Positions 27,286 to 35,609 of a stretch of DNA of 40,146 nucleotides are shown in pieces (the first letter of the stretch is position 1; each line of letters opens with the position of its first letter). The notes under the pieces were generated by a model. That model saw only the letters and a list, made by a program, of their open reading frames with translations. It made no database searches and had not been told where the DNA came from. Origin of the DNA: REEB76 sp049698775 (GTDB lineage Bacteria > Pseudomonadota > Gammaproteobacteria > Natronospirales > REEB76); the NCBI GenBank assembly GCA_049698775.1, contig JBAVYM010000052.1, positions 1-40,146 of the forward strand, given 5' to 3'. A program made the position numbers and the translations under genes.

Positions 27286-27342
27286 GCTGTCGCACTTCAG
27301 TTCCAGATCCAGGCGCCGCGCGCTGTGATGCCGCGCCGCACG

Positions 27343-27900
27343 TCACACTTCCAGGAGTTCCGCTTCCTTGGCAGCCAGGATCTTGTCAATGTCGGCGATG
27401 TGCCGATCGGTCAGCTTCTGGACCTCATCCTGGGCGCGATGTTCCTGATCCTCGGTGATTTTCTTGTCCTTTAGCAGTGTCTTCAGTTCCGTATTGGCAT
27501 CGCGGCGCACACTGCGTACAGACACGCGCGCAGTTTCCGCCTCCTGGCGTGCCAGCTTGACGATCTCGCGGCGCCGCTCCTCGGTGAGCTGCGGCATGGG
27601 CACGCGGATGACGTTGCCGGCGGTGGCCGGAGTCAAGCCCAGATCGGAGGTCATGATGGCCTTCTCGATCACCGGAATCATCTGCTTTTCCCAAGGCGTA
27701 ACGGTGAGCGTGCGCGCATCGCCGGCCACCACATTGGCCACCTGATTGAGTGGCACTTCAGAACCGTAATAGGACACGCGCAGATGATCCAGAAGACTGG
27801 TATGGGCACGGCCGGTGCGCAACCTGGCGAGTGCATCCTTGAGCGTTTCCACGCTTTTGTGCATGCGCACCATGGCGTTCTTCTTCATCTCGTCAATCAT
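27343..27900 (-). CDS. frr: Ribosome-recycling factor
   Basis: Frr, with EF-G, splits the post-termination ribosome. The 185-residue protein has the standard length and a tRNA-shaped two-domain pattern: LRTGRAHTSLLDHLRVSYYG, VPLNQVANVV, TLTVTPWEKQMIPVIEKAI, and the long basic helix region LTEERRREIVKLARQEAETA, ending KLTDRHIADIDKILAAKEAE. ATG 27900 overlaps the pyrH stop as ATGA. The rpsB-tsf-pyrH-frr order matches E. coli. Confidence 0.97.
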   Translation of the reverse strand: MIDEMKKNAMVRMHKSVETLKDALARLRTGRAHTSLLDHLRVSYYGSEVPLNQVANVVAGDARTLTVTPWEKQMIPVIEKAIMTSDLGLTPATAGNVIRVPMPQLTEERRREIVKLARQEAETARVSVRSVRRDANTELKTLLKDKKITEDQEHRAQDEVQKLTDRHIADIDKILAAKEAELLEV

Positions 27901-28634
27901 GCTTGACCTCCATTATCCACCAGCGTGCCGATATCCTGTGCGCCCAGAACCAGGCGCATCAGATCACCGGCACGGGTGAGATCAAAAATCCGCAGGGGAA
28001 TGTTGTTGTCGCGGCACAGTACGATGGCGGTGGCATCCATCACCATGAGCTTGTCGTTGAGCACCCGATCGAAGGTCAGATGCGCGTAGCGCGTGGCCCT
28101 GGGATTGTTCTTGGGATCGGCGGAATACACACCGTCCACTTTGGTGGCCTTGAGCAGCAGCTCAGCACCGGTTTCTATCGCGCGCAGGCTGGCGGCGGTG
28201 TCGGTGGTAAAAAACGGGTTGCCAGTGCCGGCGGCGAATATGCATACCCGGCCTTTTTCCAGATGCCGCACGGCACGGCGGCGGATGTAGTCCTCGCACA
28301 CTTCGTTGACGCTCAGCCCAGACATGACGCGCACGTACACACCGAGCCGCTCCAGCGCATCCTGCATGGCGAGCGCGTTCATGATGGTGGCGAGCATGCC
28401 CATGTGGTCGGCGGTGACCCGGTCCATGCCGGCGCGCGCCAAGCCCGCACCGCGGAAGATGTTGCCACCACCAATCACCATGCCCACCTGCACGCCCAGG
28501 TCGCGCACCTCGCGCACCTCTTCCGCCAAACGCAGGATCACCGCCGGATCAACGCCGTAATCGGCCTCGCCCATGAGGGCTTCGCCGCTCAGCTTGAGGA
28601 GTATCCGCCGGTAAGCGGGAGTCTGGTTCGACAT
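27897..28634 (-). CDS. pyrH: UMP kinase
   Basis: PyrH phosphorylates UMP to UDP, feeding CTP synthase (pyrG further down this array) and nucleotide sugars for the envelope. The 245-residue amino-acid-kinase-fold protein has RILLKLSGEALMG, MVIGGGNIFRG, RVTADHMGMLATIMNALAM, FAAGTGNPFFTTDTAA, and VDGVYSADPK. It starts at ATG 28634 and lies 104 bp after the tsf stop, beyond a strong hairpin. It overlaps frr by 4 bp. Confidence 0.97.
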   Translation of the reverse strand: MSNQTPAYRRILLKLSGEALMGEADYGVDPAVILRLAEEVREVRDLGVQVGMVIGGGNIFRGAGLARAGMDRVTADHMGMLATIMNALAMQDALERLGVYVRVMSGLSVNEVCEDYIRRRAVRHLEKGRVCIFAAGTGNPFFTTDTAASLRAIETGAELLLKATKVDGVYSADPKNNPRATRYAHLTFDRVLNDKLMVMDATAIVLCRDNNIPLRIFDLTRAGDLMRLVLGAQDIGTLVDNGGQA

Positions 28635-28649
28635 GGGTCATCCGCCACG

Positions 28650-28690
28650 CGTGAGAGATATGCAGAGCCCCGCACAGCGGGGCTCTCACG
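28650..28690 (-). terminator. Hairpin between tsf and pyrH, possible attenuator/terminator
   Basis: A 10-bp perfect stem, AGAGCCCCGC (28664-28673) with GCGGGGCTCT (28677-28686), has a 3-base loop. Part of its arm, CTCTCACG (28683-28690), can also pair with CGTGAGAG (28650-28657), allowing an alternative fold. No T-run follows on the minus strand, so it may be a partial terminator, an RNA processing site or a stabiliser separating the ribosomal genes from pyrH-frr. Confidence 0.45.
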
Positions 28691-28738
28691 TGTTGGATTG
28701 TACCGTAATCCGCGCCGGACGGCGCCGGAACAGCCTGT

Positions 28739-29614
28739 TCAGGCGCTTTTCGCGGCCTGGGCCATGACTTCGGTGGCGAAATCTTCCTGTTTCTTCTCGA
28801 TGCCCTCACCCACCTCGAAGCGGGCAAAGCGCAGCACTTTGGCGCCGGCCTGGGCCAGTAGTTGGTCCACCGTCATATCGGGATTCTTCACGAACGGTTG
28901 GCCCAACAGAGTCACCTCGGCGAGGAATTTCTTGAGACGACCCTCCACCATCTTTTCGATGATGGCGGCAGGTTTGCCGCTGTCCGCCGACTGTGCACGG
29001 ATAATGTCACGTTCCTTGTCCAGCAGCTCGACCGAAACGTCTTCCGGTTTCACGCACAACGGCCTGCTGGCAGCCACGTGCATGGCGATGTCTCGGGCCA
29101 AAGCCGGCGTGCCGCCTTGTATCTCCACCAGCACGCCGATACGCGTGCCGTGTATATAAGTGCCGAGGATGCCGCTGGTCTGGAAGCGCATGAAGCGCCG
29201 CAAACTTACGTTCTCACCAATTTTGGCCACCAGTTCGCGGCGCACCGTATCCACGCTCTTGCCATTTGCCAGCGGCAAATTGCCGAGGGCGTCAACATCC
29301 ATCGGCGATTTTGTCAGTACGGTTTGTGTCACGGCCGTAACGAAAGCGCCGAAGTCTTCGCCATTCGCCACGAAGTCAGTCTCGCAATTCACTTCCACCA
29401 TGGCAGCCGCGCCATCCGCCTGGGCAATGACGATGCGGCCTTCAGCGGCAACACGACCGGCTTTCTTGTCGGCCTTGGCAAGACCGGCCTTGCGCATGTG
29501 ATCCACGGCCAGATCGAGATCGCCCTGCGATTCGGTCAGGGCCTTCTTGCATTCCATCATGCCGGCGCCAGTGCGCTCGCGCAGTTCTTTTACCAATGCG
29601 GCTGTAATCGTCAT
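28739..29614 (-). CDS. tsf: Translation elongation factor Ts
   Basis: EF-Ts exchanges GDP for GTP on EF-Tu. The 291-residue protein starts MTITAALVKELRERTGAGMM, with the classic MMECKKAL motif, then EGRIVIAQADGAAAMVEVNC, CETDFVANGEDF, GENVSLRRF, and the DKERDIIRAQ and FLAEVTLLGQPFVKNPDMTV segments. I chose ATG 29614; a frame from 29644 adds ten residues without support. It lies 75 bp after the rpsB stop, and the two are normally cotranscribed. Confidence 0.96.
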   Translation of the reverse strand: MTITAALVKELRERTGAGMMECKKALTESQGDLDLAVDHMRKAGLAKADKKAGRVAAEGRIVIAQADGAAAMVEVNCETDFVANGEDFGAFVTAVTQTVLTKSPMDVDALGNLPLANGKSVDTVRRELVAKIGENVSLRRFMRFQTSGILGTYIHGTRIGVLVEIQGGTPALARDIAMHVAASRPLCVKPEDVSVELLDKERDIIRAQSADSGKPAAIIEKMVEGRLKKFLAEVTLLGQPFVKNPDMTVDQLLAQAGAKVLRFARFEVGEGIEKKQEDFATEVMAQAAKSA

Positions 29615-29689
29615 GTCTGGAACCTTGCTATTGAAAATTGGCATACCGTATATCGGGATGCCGGTCGCATATTCAAGCCTGATCCGCGT

Positions 29690-30670
29690 TTATTCCTGCT
29701 GATCTTCAGCGGCATCCTTCTTGGCGGTTTTCTTGCGCACTGTGGTTTTCTTGGTGGTCGCTTTCTTGCGCGGCGCTGGCTTATGCGCCGGTGCTGCCTC
29801 CTGAGAGGGTTCCGCGGCCACGGGCGTGGCAATTTCCGCCACCGGTTTTTCCACCGGTTTGCGCCGCGGCGGGGCTTTCTTCGCGGTCATTCGCGCGGGC
29901 GCCTTCTTGCGGCCGCGGCCGCGCTTGGGGTTGCCGTGCTCGTCCAGCTCCACGAATTCATCTTCATCGGTTCCAGCAAGCTGCGGCATGGCGGCTTTGC
30001 CGGCCAGCACCGCGTCGGCAATGCCTTGCGCGTACAACTGCACCGCGCGGATGGCATCGTCGTTGCCCGGAATCACGTAATCAATGCCATCGGGAGCATT
30101 GTTGGTGTCCACGATGCCAACGATGGGAATGCCGAGTTTGCGCGCCTCGCTCACGGCAATTTTTTCGTGGCCCACGTCAATCACGAACAGCGCATCCGGC
30201 AGGCCGTTCATGTCCTTGATGCCGCCGAGACTCTTGTCGAGCTTTTCCATTTCGCGGCGCAGGCGGATGACTTCCTTCTTGCCCAGACGCTCGAAGGTGC
30301 CGTCCTCGGACTGGAGGTCCAGCTCGTGCATGCGCTTGATGGACTGACGCACGGTCTTGAAATTGGTGAGGGTGCCGCCCAGCCAGCGCTGGCTCACATA
30401 CGGCATGCCGCAACGCTGCGCTTCCTCGGCCACCGCCTCGCGGGCAGCGCGCTTGGTACCCACGAACAGCACGCTGCCACCGTCGGTCACCAGCCGCTTC
30501 ACGAATTCCAGCGATTCGCGGTACAGCGGCAGGGTTTTTTCCAGATTGATGATGTGGATGCGGCTGCGTTCGCCGAAGATGAAGGGCGCCATCTTCGGGT
30601 TCCAGTAACGGGTTTGATGACCGAAATGCACGCCAGCTTCCAGCATCTGGCGCATAGACAACTCTGCCAT
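29690..30670 (-). CDS. rpsB: Ribosomal protein S2 with long Lys/Ala/Pro-rich C-terminal tail
   Basis: S2 binds the 30S subunit and, with S1, supports mRNA docking. Residues 1-240 are a normal S2: SMRQMLEAGVHFGHQTRYWN, RIHIINLEKTLPL, FVGTKRAAREAV, QRWLGGTLTNFKTV, PDALFVIDVGHEKIAVSEAR, GIPIVGIVDTN, PGNDDAIRAVQLY. From about residue 244 a tail of about 83 residues follows, rich in Lys, Arg, Ala and Pro with repeated KKA/KKT blocks, ending AAEDQQE. E. coli S2 has 241 residues, so this is a true extension, likely disordered. I chose ATG 30670 because AGGAG lies 7 bases upstream. It is the first gene of the minus-strand array. Confidence 0.96.
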   Translation of the reverse strand: MAELSMRQMLEAGVHFGHQTRYWNPKMAPFIFGERSRIHIINLEKTLPLYRESLEFVKRLVTDGGSVLFVGTKRAAREAVAEEAQRCGMPYVSQRWLGGTLTNFKTVRQSIKRMHELDLQSEDGTFERLGKKEVIRLRREMEKLDKSLGGIKDMNGLPDALFVIDVGHEKIAVSEARKLGIPIVGIVDTNNAPDGIDYVIPGNDDAIRAVQLYAQGIADAVLAGKAAMPQLAGTDEDEFVELDEHGNPKRGRGRKKAPARMTAKKAPPRRKPVEKPVAEIATPVAAEPSQEAAPAHKPAPRKKATTKKTTVRKKTAKKDAAEDQQE

Positions 30671-30845
30671 GGATCTACTCCTGGTGAATGGGAACGCGGG
30701 CGTTCCCGGGGTTAAGCCTCCATACACCCCGGATCGCAACCCTGGCCCTTGCGGACCGGCGGGCACCCCGCGAGCGGTATCGGTGTATGTGTGGGTTAAT
30801 GAATACAGGCGGCCATGTCATGGACCGCCTGTTTGCCAAAAAAGG
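30671..30845 (-). promoter_or_regulatory. rpsB mRNA leader with hairpins, candidate S2 autoregulation site
   Basis: If transcription starts near 30845, the leader is about 175 bases. It holds a 7-bp hairpin, GGGAACG (30690-30696) with CGTTCCC (30701-30707), about 20 bases upstream of the rpsB start codon. A longer imperfect hairpin lies around 30806-30831 (CAGGCGG/CCGCCTG arms with CATGG inside). S2 is known to repress its own operon through the rpsB leader in gammaproteobacteria; that this one does so is inference. Confidence 0.45.
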
Positions 30846-30861
30846 CCGCGCTTTATACCAT
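30833..30861 (+). promoter_or_regulatory. Candidate promoter of map
   Basis: TTGCCA at 30833-30838, a 17-bp spacer, and TACCAT at 30856-30861 fit a sigma-70 promoter moderately well. It overlaps the divergent rpsB promoter. An unstructured start about 65 bp before the map ATG is implied. Confidence 0.35.
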
Positions 30862-30880
30862 AAGCCGCCCGTAACAGCAA
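30852..30880 (-). promoter_or_regulatory. Candidate rpsB promoter
   Basis: Read on the minus strand, TTGCTG (30880-30875) is followed by a 17-bp spacer and TATAAA (30857-30852), then the GC-rich discriminator GCGCGGCC. Such a discriminator is typical of stringently controlled ribosomal promoters. It would produce a leader of about 175 bases. Confidence 0.6.
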
Positions 30881-30931
30881 CGCTGGCGTGGACTTGCGTC
30901 CGCGTCCGGCGGCCCCACATTCGGCGGACCT

Positions 30932-31699
30932 ATGCCAGTCACCATCAAATCTCCCGAAGAACAAGCCAAGATGCGCGTCGCCGGACGGCTGGCCGCGGAT
31001 GTGCTGGACATGATCGCACCCCACGTGCAATCGGGCGTGACCACCGATGAACTGGACCGGCTCTGTCATGATTACATCACCAATGACCAGCAAGCCATCC
31101 CCGCCAACGTCGGTTACAACGGTTTTCCCAAGACCGTGTGCACCTCCATCAATCACGTGGTCTGCCACGGCATCCCCAACGACAAAAAGCTCAAGAACGG
31201 CGACATCATCAATATAGATGTTACCGTTATCAAGGATGGCTTTCACGGCGACACCAGCAAGATGTATTACGTCGGCGAACCCTCGGTGCTGGCGAAACGT
31301 CTGGTGCAGATTACCCACGACGCCATGCTCACCGGCATAGACATGGTGAAACCCGGAGTGCGGCTCGGAGACATCGGTCACGCCATCCAACAGTATGCCG
31401 AGAGCCAGGGCTTTTCGATTGTGCGTGAGTATTGCGGTCACGGCATCGGCCGCATCTATCACGAAGACCCACAGGTGCTGCATTACGGCACGCCCGGCAC
31501 CGGCCTGGAACTCAAAACCGGCATGACCTTCACCATCGAGCCCATGGTCAACGCCGGCAAGCGCCACGTGCGCCTTTTGCCGGACGGCTGGACGGTGGTC
31601 ACCAAGGATCATTCACTGTCGGCGCAATGGGAACATACCATCCTGGTGACCGACAGCGGCCACGAAATACTGACCACCCGCGCCGGCGGAGAAATATGA
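30932..31699 (+). CDS. map: Methionine aminopeptidase type I
   Basis: Map removes the initiator methionine from new proteins. The 255-residue protein is a complete type I enzyme without extensions: GVTTDELDRLCHDYI, NVGYNGFPKTVCTSINHVVC, metal ligands in INIDVTVIKDGFHGDTSKMY (two Asp), His in CGHGIGRIYHEDP, Glu in FTIEPMVN and Glu in SAQWEHTILVT. It begins at ATG 30932 after GGCGGA. It is divergent from rpsB, as in E. coli, and is followed by glnD 22 bp downstream. Confidence 0.97.
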   Translation: MPVTIKSPEEQAKMRVAGRLAADVLDMIAPHVQSGVTTDELDRLCHDYITNDQQAIPANVGYNGFPKTVCTSINHVVCHGIPNDKKLKNGDIINIDVTVIKDGFHGDTSKMYYVGEPSVLAKRLVQITHDAMLTGIDMVKPGVRLGDIGHAIQQYAESQGFSIVREYCGHGIGRIYHEDPQVLHYGTPGTGLELKTGMTFTIEPMVNAGKRHVRLLPDGWTVVTKDHSLSAQWEHTILVTDSGHEILTTRAGGEI

Positions 31700-31721
31700 A
31701 CCACCTCTGTATCGCATCCGC

Positions 31722-34385
31722 TTGAACACCACCTCCGACGCCACGCCCACTCCGCCCGATTCCGCTCAGCCCGCCTTGGCATTGCCTCACGCAGGCAAGC
31801 CGTTGTCAGACCTGCGCAGCGCTCTGAAAACTTCCGATGAAACACAACGCCGCCAATTCGACTCTGGAGTACCCGTCGAGCAACTGGTGCGGGAGCGCGC
31901 CCAGAAGGTGGATGAACTCGTCCGGCGTGCCTTCATGCAGCACCTGTCGCGATTTCAGCCCGAACTGGCGCTCGCGGCAGTGGGTGGTTACGGCCGCGGC
32001 GAACTGCATCCCCATTCCGATGTGGATCTTCTGATCCTCTTGCCCGCCGAAACCCAGGCGTATTTCCGCCCGGCCATTGAACGCTTCATCGCCTTCCTCT
32101 GGGACCTGGGACTGCCGGCCAGCCACAGTGTGCGCAGCGTTGAGGATTGCGTCATGCAGGCGCAAACGGATGTGACGGTGGCCACCAACCTCATGGAAGC
32201 GCGCCATCTGTCCGGTGCAACCGATTTATTTACAGACTTGCAGCATGCGTTGACAACGGACAAACTGTGGTCGGCAAAAGAATTCTTCCTCGCCAAGCGC
32301 GAGGAACAACGGCTGCGCCACGCTAAACATCACGACACCGCCTATCGGCTGGAGCCCAACATCAAGGAAGGGCCTGGCGGCTTGCGCGACATTCAGATGA
32401 TCGCCTGGGTGGCGAAACGCCACTTCAATGCCGGCTCTCTTCACAGCCTCGTCGAGCACGATTTCCTCACTCAGGACGAATATCAGGCGGTGCAACGGGG
32501 GCAGGCGTTCCTGTGGCGTGTGCGCTTCGCACTGCACCTGTTGTACGGTCGCCGCGAAGACCGGCTGTTATTCGATGCGCAACCAAGATTGGCCAAGCAG
32601 TTCGGTTACCGGGACAACTCCGAGAGTCTGGCGGTCGAACAGTTCATGCAGGTTTACTACCGCACCATCAAAGAACTGAGCCTGCTGAATGAAATGCTGC
32701 TGCAACTGCTGGAAGAAGCGCTCCTGGACGAATACCGCTCCGTCCCCACGTCGTTGACGGATGAATTCGAGGAGCGCGGTGGATTTCTATGCCAGCGCGA
32801 TACTGATTTATTTGCGCGCCGGCCTGTGGCGCTGCTGGAATTATTTCAGGTGCTGGAACAGCATCCGCGCCTGAAAGGTGTAAGTGCCGCAACCCTGCGC
32901 GGTTTGCGCGGCAACCTGCAGCGCATGGATGATCCCTTCCGTTCCAATCCCGCCAACCGCATGTTGTTCATGCAAATCTTGCGCGAACCGCATGGCGTTA
33001 CCCACGAACTGCACCGCATGAACCGCTATGGGGTGCTGGGGCAGTATCTGCCGGCTTTTGGAGCCATCGTAGGGCGCATGCAGTACGACTTGTTCCATAC
33101 CTACACCGTGGACGAACACATCCTGTTTGTGATTGGCAATCTGCGGCGCTTCGTCCTCAGCCGCTACGATAACGAATTCCCGCTCTGCAGCCAGATCATG
33201 CAGGCGTTGCCCAAACCCGAGCTGGCGTATCTCGGCGCGCTGTTCCATGATATCGCCAAGGGCCGCGGCGGCGATCACTCCGAGCTGGGGGCACAGGAGG
33301 CCGAACGCTTTTGCCTGGAACATGGCCTGAGCCGTTACGACGCACACCTCGTGGCCTGGCTGGTGCAAAACCATCTGATGCTGTCGTTGACCGCCCAGAA
33401 AAAGGACATCAATGATCCAGAGGTGGTGCGGGGCTTTGCACACCAAGTAGGCGACCAATTGCACCTAGATTATCTATACGTGCTCACCGTGGCCGATGTG
33501 CGAGGCACCAATCCGGAGCTGTGGAATTCCTGGAAGGCAAGCCTGTTCGGCGAGCTGTACCGAAATGCCAGTCAGGCGCTGCGGTTCGGACTGGAAAACC
33601 CCATAGACAAGGATGAGCTCATCCGCGAAGTGCAGGATCAGGCGTTGACCCTGTTGCAGGACCAGGGTGTGCAGGCACAGGCCGTGCGCGCGGCCTGGGA
33701 TGCGTTCACGGATGAATATTTCCTGCGTCACAGCTCGGACGAGATCGCCTGGCATACCACCGGCTTGCACGGACGGATGGACGCAGACAGACCGCTGGTA
33801 TTCCTGGGTCGGCAGACATTGCGTGGCGGCACAGCCGTGTGCGTGTACTCGCATGAGGACGAGACCATTTTCGGGCGGGTGACGGCGGTGCTGGCGGAAC
33901 TGGGCCTGACCATTCTGGATGCGCGGCTGGTTCCCATGCGCAGCGGCGGACGGCTGGATACCTACGTGGTGCTGGAAGACCACGGCGAGCCTATCGCGGA
34001 CCCGGAACGGCATACGGAAATTGAACAGGCGCTACGACGCGAGATCCAGCGCCGCAACGCGGCGCCCATGGCGGTTGTGCGCCGGGCTCCCCGGCAGGTG
34101 CGAATGTTCACGACCCCGACCCAAATACAGTTTGCCGAGGATCCCGCCAATCGGCGCACGGTGCTCGAAATCAGCGCCGGCGACCGTCCCGGCCTGCTGT
34201 CGCTCATCGGCCAGGCCCTGCGGCAGTGCGAAATCCGTTTGCAAAATGCGAAAATAACCACCGTCGGCGAACGCGCCGAAGACGTGTTTTTCATCACTGA
34301 TGCGCACAACCAGCCACTGGATGAGACCGCGGCGCAGGAACGGTTGCATGCCGCGCTGCTTACGCGCCTGGGCGACGCAACCTGA
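31722..34385 (+). CDS. glnD: Bifunctional uridylyltransferase/uridylyl-removing enzyme GlnD
   Basis: GlnD senses glutamine and adds or removes UMP on PII proteins, controlling nitrogen assimilation. The 887-residue protein has an N-terminal nucleotidyltransferase domain (VGGYGRGELHPHSDVDLLIL, Asp100 and Asp102), the GlnD-linker region (RLEPNIKEGPGGLRDIQMIA), and an HD phosphohydrolase domain (LGALFHDIAKGRGGDHSELG, about residue 508). Two C-terminal ACT domains follow (from about 690 and 805; IRLQNAKITTVGERAEDVFF near the end). The start is TTG 31722, the first in-frame start after the map stop, with no strong Shine-Dalgarno. The N-terminal 25 residues are Pro/Ala-rich, so the true start could be slightly downstream. 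Confidence 0.95.
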   Translation: MNTTSDATPTPPDSAQPALALPHAGKPLSDLRSALKTSDETQRRQFDSGVPVEQLVRERAQKVDELVRRAFMQHLSRFQPELALAAVGGYGRGELHPHSDVDLLILLPAETQAYFRPAIERFIAFLWDLGLPASHSVRSVEDCVMQAQTDVTVATNLMEARHLSGATDLFTDLQHALTTDKLWSAKEFFLAKREEQRLRHAKHHDTAYRLEPNIKEGPGGLRDIQMIAWVAKRHFNAGSLHSLVEHDFLTQDEYQAVQRGQAFLWRVRFALHLLYGRREDRLLFDAQPRLAKQFGYRDNSESLAVEQFMQVYYRTIKELSLLNEMLLQLLEEALLDEYRSVPTSLTDEFEERGGFLCQRDTDLFARRPVALLELFQVLEQHPRLKGVSAATLRGLRGNLQRMDDPFRSNPANRMLFMQILREPHGVTHELHRMNRYGVLGQYLPAFGAIVGRMQYDLFHTYTVDEHILFVIGNLRRFVLSRYDNEFPLCSQIMQALPKPELAYLGALFHDIAKGRGGDHSELGAQEAERFCLEHGLSRYDAHLVAWLVQNHLMLSLTAQKKDINDPEVVRGFAHQVGDQLHLDYLYVLTVADVRGTNPELWNSWKASLFGELYRNASQALRFGLENPIDKDELIREVQDQALTLLQDQGVQAQAVRAAWDAFTDEYFLRHSSDEIAWHTTGLHGRMDADRPLVFLGRQTLRGGTAVCVYSHEDETIFGRVTAVLAELGLTILDARLVPMRSGGRLDTYVVLEDHGEPIADPERHTEIEQALRREIQRRNAAPMAVVRRAPRQVRMFTTPTQIQFAEDPANRRTVLEISAGDRPGLLSLIGQALRQCEIRLQNAKITTVGERAEDVFFITDAHNQPLDETAAQERLHAALLTRLGDAT

Positions 34386-34412
34386 CCGCTTACACAAGAA
34401 CCAGAATGACCG

Positions 34413-35609
34413 ATGAATCCCGACCTGAATAAATTATTCCCCTACCCCTTCGAACGCTTGGCGACACTCAAGCAAGGCATCACGCCGCCGGCGCATCTGA
34501 AGCATATCGCGCTCTCCATCGGCGAGCCCAAGCACGCGCCGCCTGAATTCGTCTTGAAAACCCTGCGGGAAAATCTCCAAGGCCTCGGTGCCTACCCCAT
34601 GGCCAAGGGCCTACCGGAATTGCGGGAATCTATCGCGCGCTGGCTTGCGCGCCGCTTTCATCTCAAACCCGGCCGCGTGAATCCGGAGCGCCATGTGCTC
34701 CCCGTGAGCGGTACCCGCGAGGGGCTGTTCGCTTTTGCGCAAGCCGTGATTGACCGGCATGAAAAGCCGCTGGTGCTGATGCCCAATCCCTTCTATCAGA
34801 TTTACGAAGGTGCAGCCTTCCTGGCCGGGGCGGAGCCTTACTTCATGAATACCCTTGAGGAACACGGCTTCCTGCCGGACCTGGACGCAGTGCCGGAAAG
34901 CGTCTGGAAACGTTGCCAACTCCTATATATATGCACGCCCGGCAATCCCACCGGCGCGGTGATGGATACCGCCTATCTCAAGCGCGTGCTGGAACTGGCG
35001 GACCGGCACGATTTCATCGTGGCCTCGGACGAGTGCTACGCCGAAATCTATCTGGACGAAGCTCGCCCGCCGACCGGTCTACTACAGGCCTGCGAGGAGA
35101 TGGGTCGGCACGAATTCAAGCGCTGCGTGGCTTTTCACAGCCTTTCCAAGCGTTCCAGCCTGCCCGGCCTGCGCTCAGGATTCGTGGCGGGCGATGCCGA
35201 CATCCTCGCAAAATTTCTGCTTTACCGCACTTATCACGGCTGCGCGGTGCCGGTGCCGGTACAAGTGGCGAGCACGGTTGCCTGGGACGACGACAGGCAT
35301 GTGGTGGAAAACCGCCGTCTGTATCAGGAGAAGTTTACCGCCGCCATGGAGATTCTAGGTCCGGTCATGGATGTGCGTTATCCGCCCGCAGCGTTCTATC
35401 TCTGGCCAAAGACACCGATTGACGACGAGCGCTTTGCGCGCGAGTTGTTCGCCACACAAAACCTGACGGTGTTGCCCGGCAGTTATCTATCGCGCCCCAC
35501 GCCGAGCGGCGATCCCGGCAAGAATCGCGTGCGCATCTCGCTGGTTCCGCCGCTCGCGGAGTGCACCGAAGCCGCGCGCCGCATCCGCGCGTATGTGGAA
35601 TCATTGTGA
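34413..35609 (+). CDS. dapC: N-succinyldiaminopimelate aminotransferase
   Basis: DapC transaminates N-succinyl-2-amino-6-ketopimelate using glutamate, on the succinylase route to diaminopimelate and lysine. The 398-residue class I PLP enzyme has IALSIGEPKHAPPEFV, NPFYQIYEGAA, CTPGNPTGAVMD (Asn178), VASDECYAEIYLDE (Asp206, Tyr209), and the PLP lysine Lys246 in HSLSKRSSLPGLRSGF. The C-terminus has KNRVRISLVPPLAECTEAA with the substrate Arg. It lies 27 bp after glnD and overlaps dapD as GTGA, and the dapD/dapE neighbours support the assignment over a general aminotransferase. E. coli lacks a dedicated dapC. Confidence 0.92.
   Translation: MNPDLNKLFPYPFERLATLKQGITPPAHLKHIALSIGEPKHAPPEFVLKTLRENLQGLGAYPMAKGLPELRESIARWLARRFHLKPGRVNPERHVLPVSGTREGLFAFAQAVIDRHEKPLVLMPNPFYQIYEGAAFLAGAEPYFMNTLEEHGFLPDLDAVPESVWKRCQLLYICTPGNPTGAVMDTAYLKRVLELADRHDFIVASDECYAEIYLDEARPPTGLLQACEEMGRHEFKRCVAFHSLSKRSSLPGLRSGFVAGDADILAKFLLYRTYHGCAVPVPVQVASTVAWDDDRHVVENRRLYQEKFTAAMEILGPVMDVRYPPAAFYLWPKTPIDDERFARELFATQNLTVLPGSYLSRPTPSGDPGKNRVRISLVPPLAECTEAARRIRAYVESL

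Noticed and set aside
28862..30715. Plus-strand open frame of 617 codons opposite tsf and rpsB
   Set aside because: His/Arg-rich antisense product with no motif; both minus-strand genes are certain.
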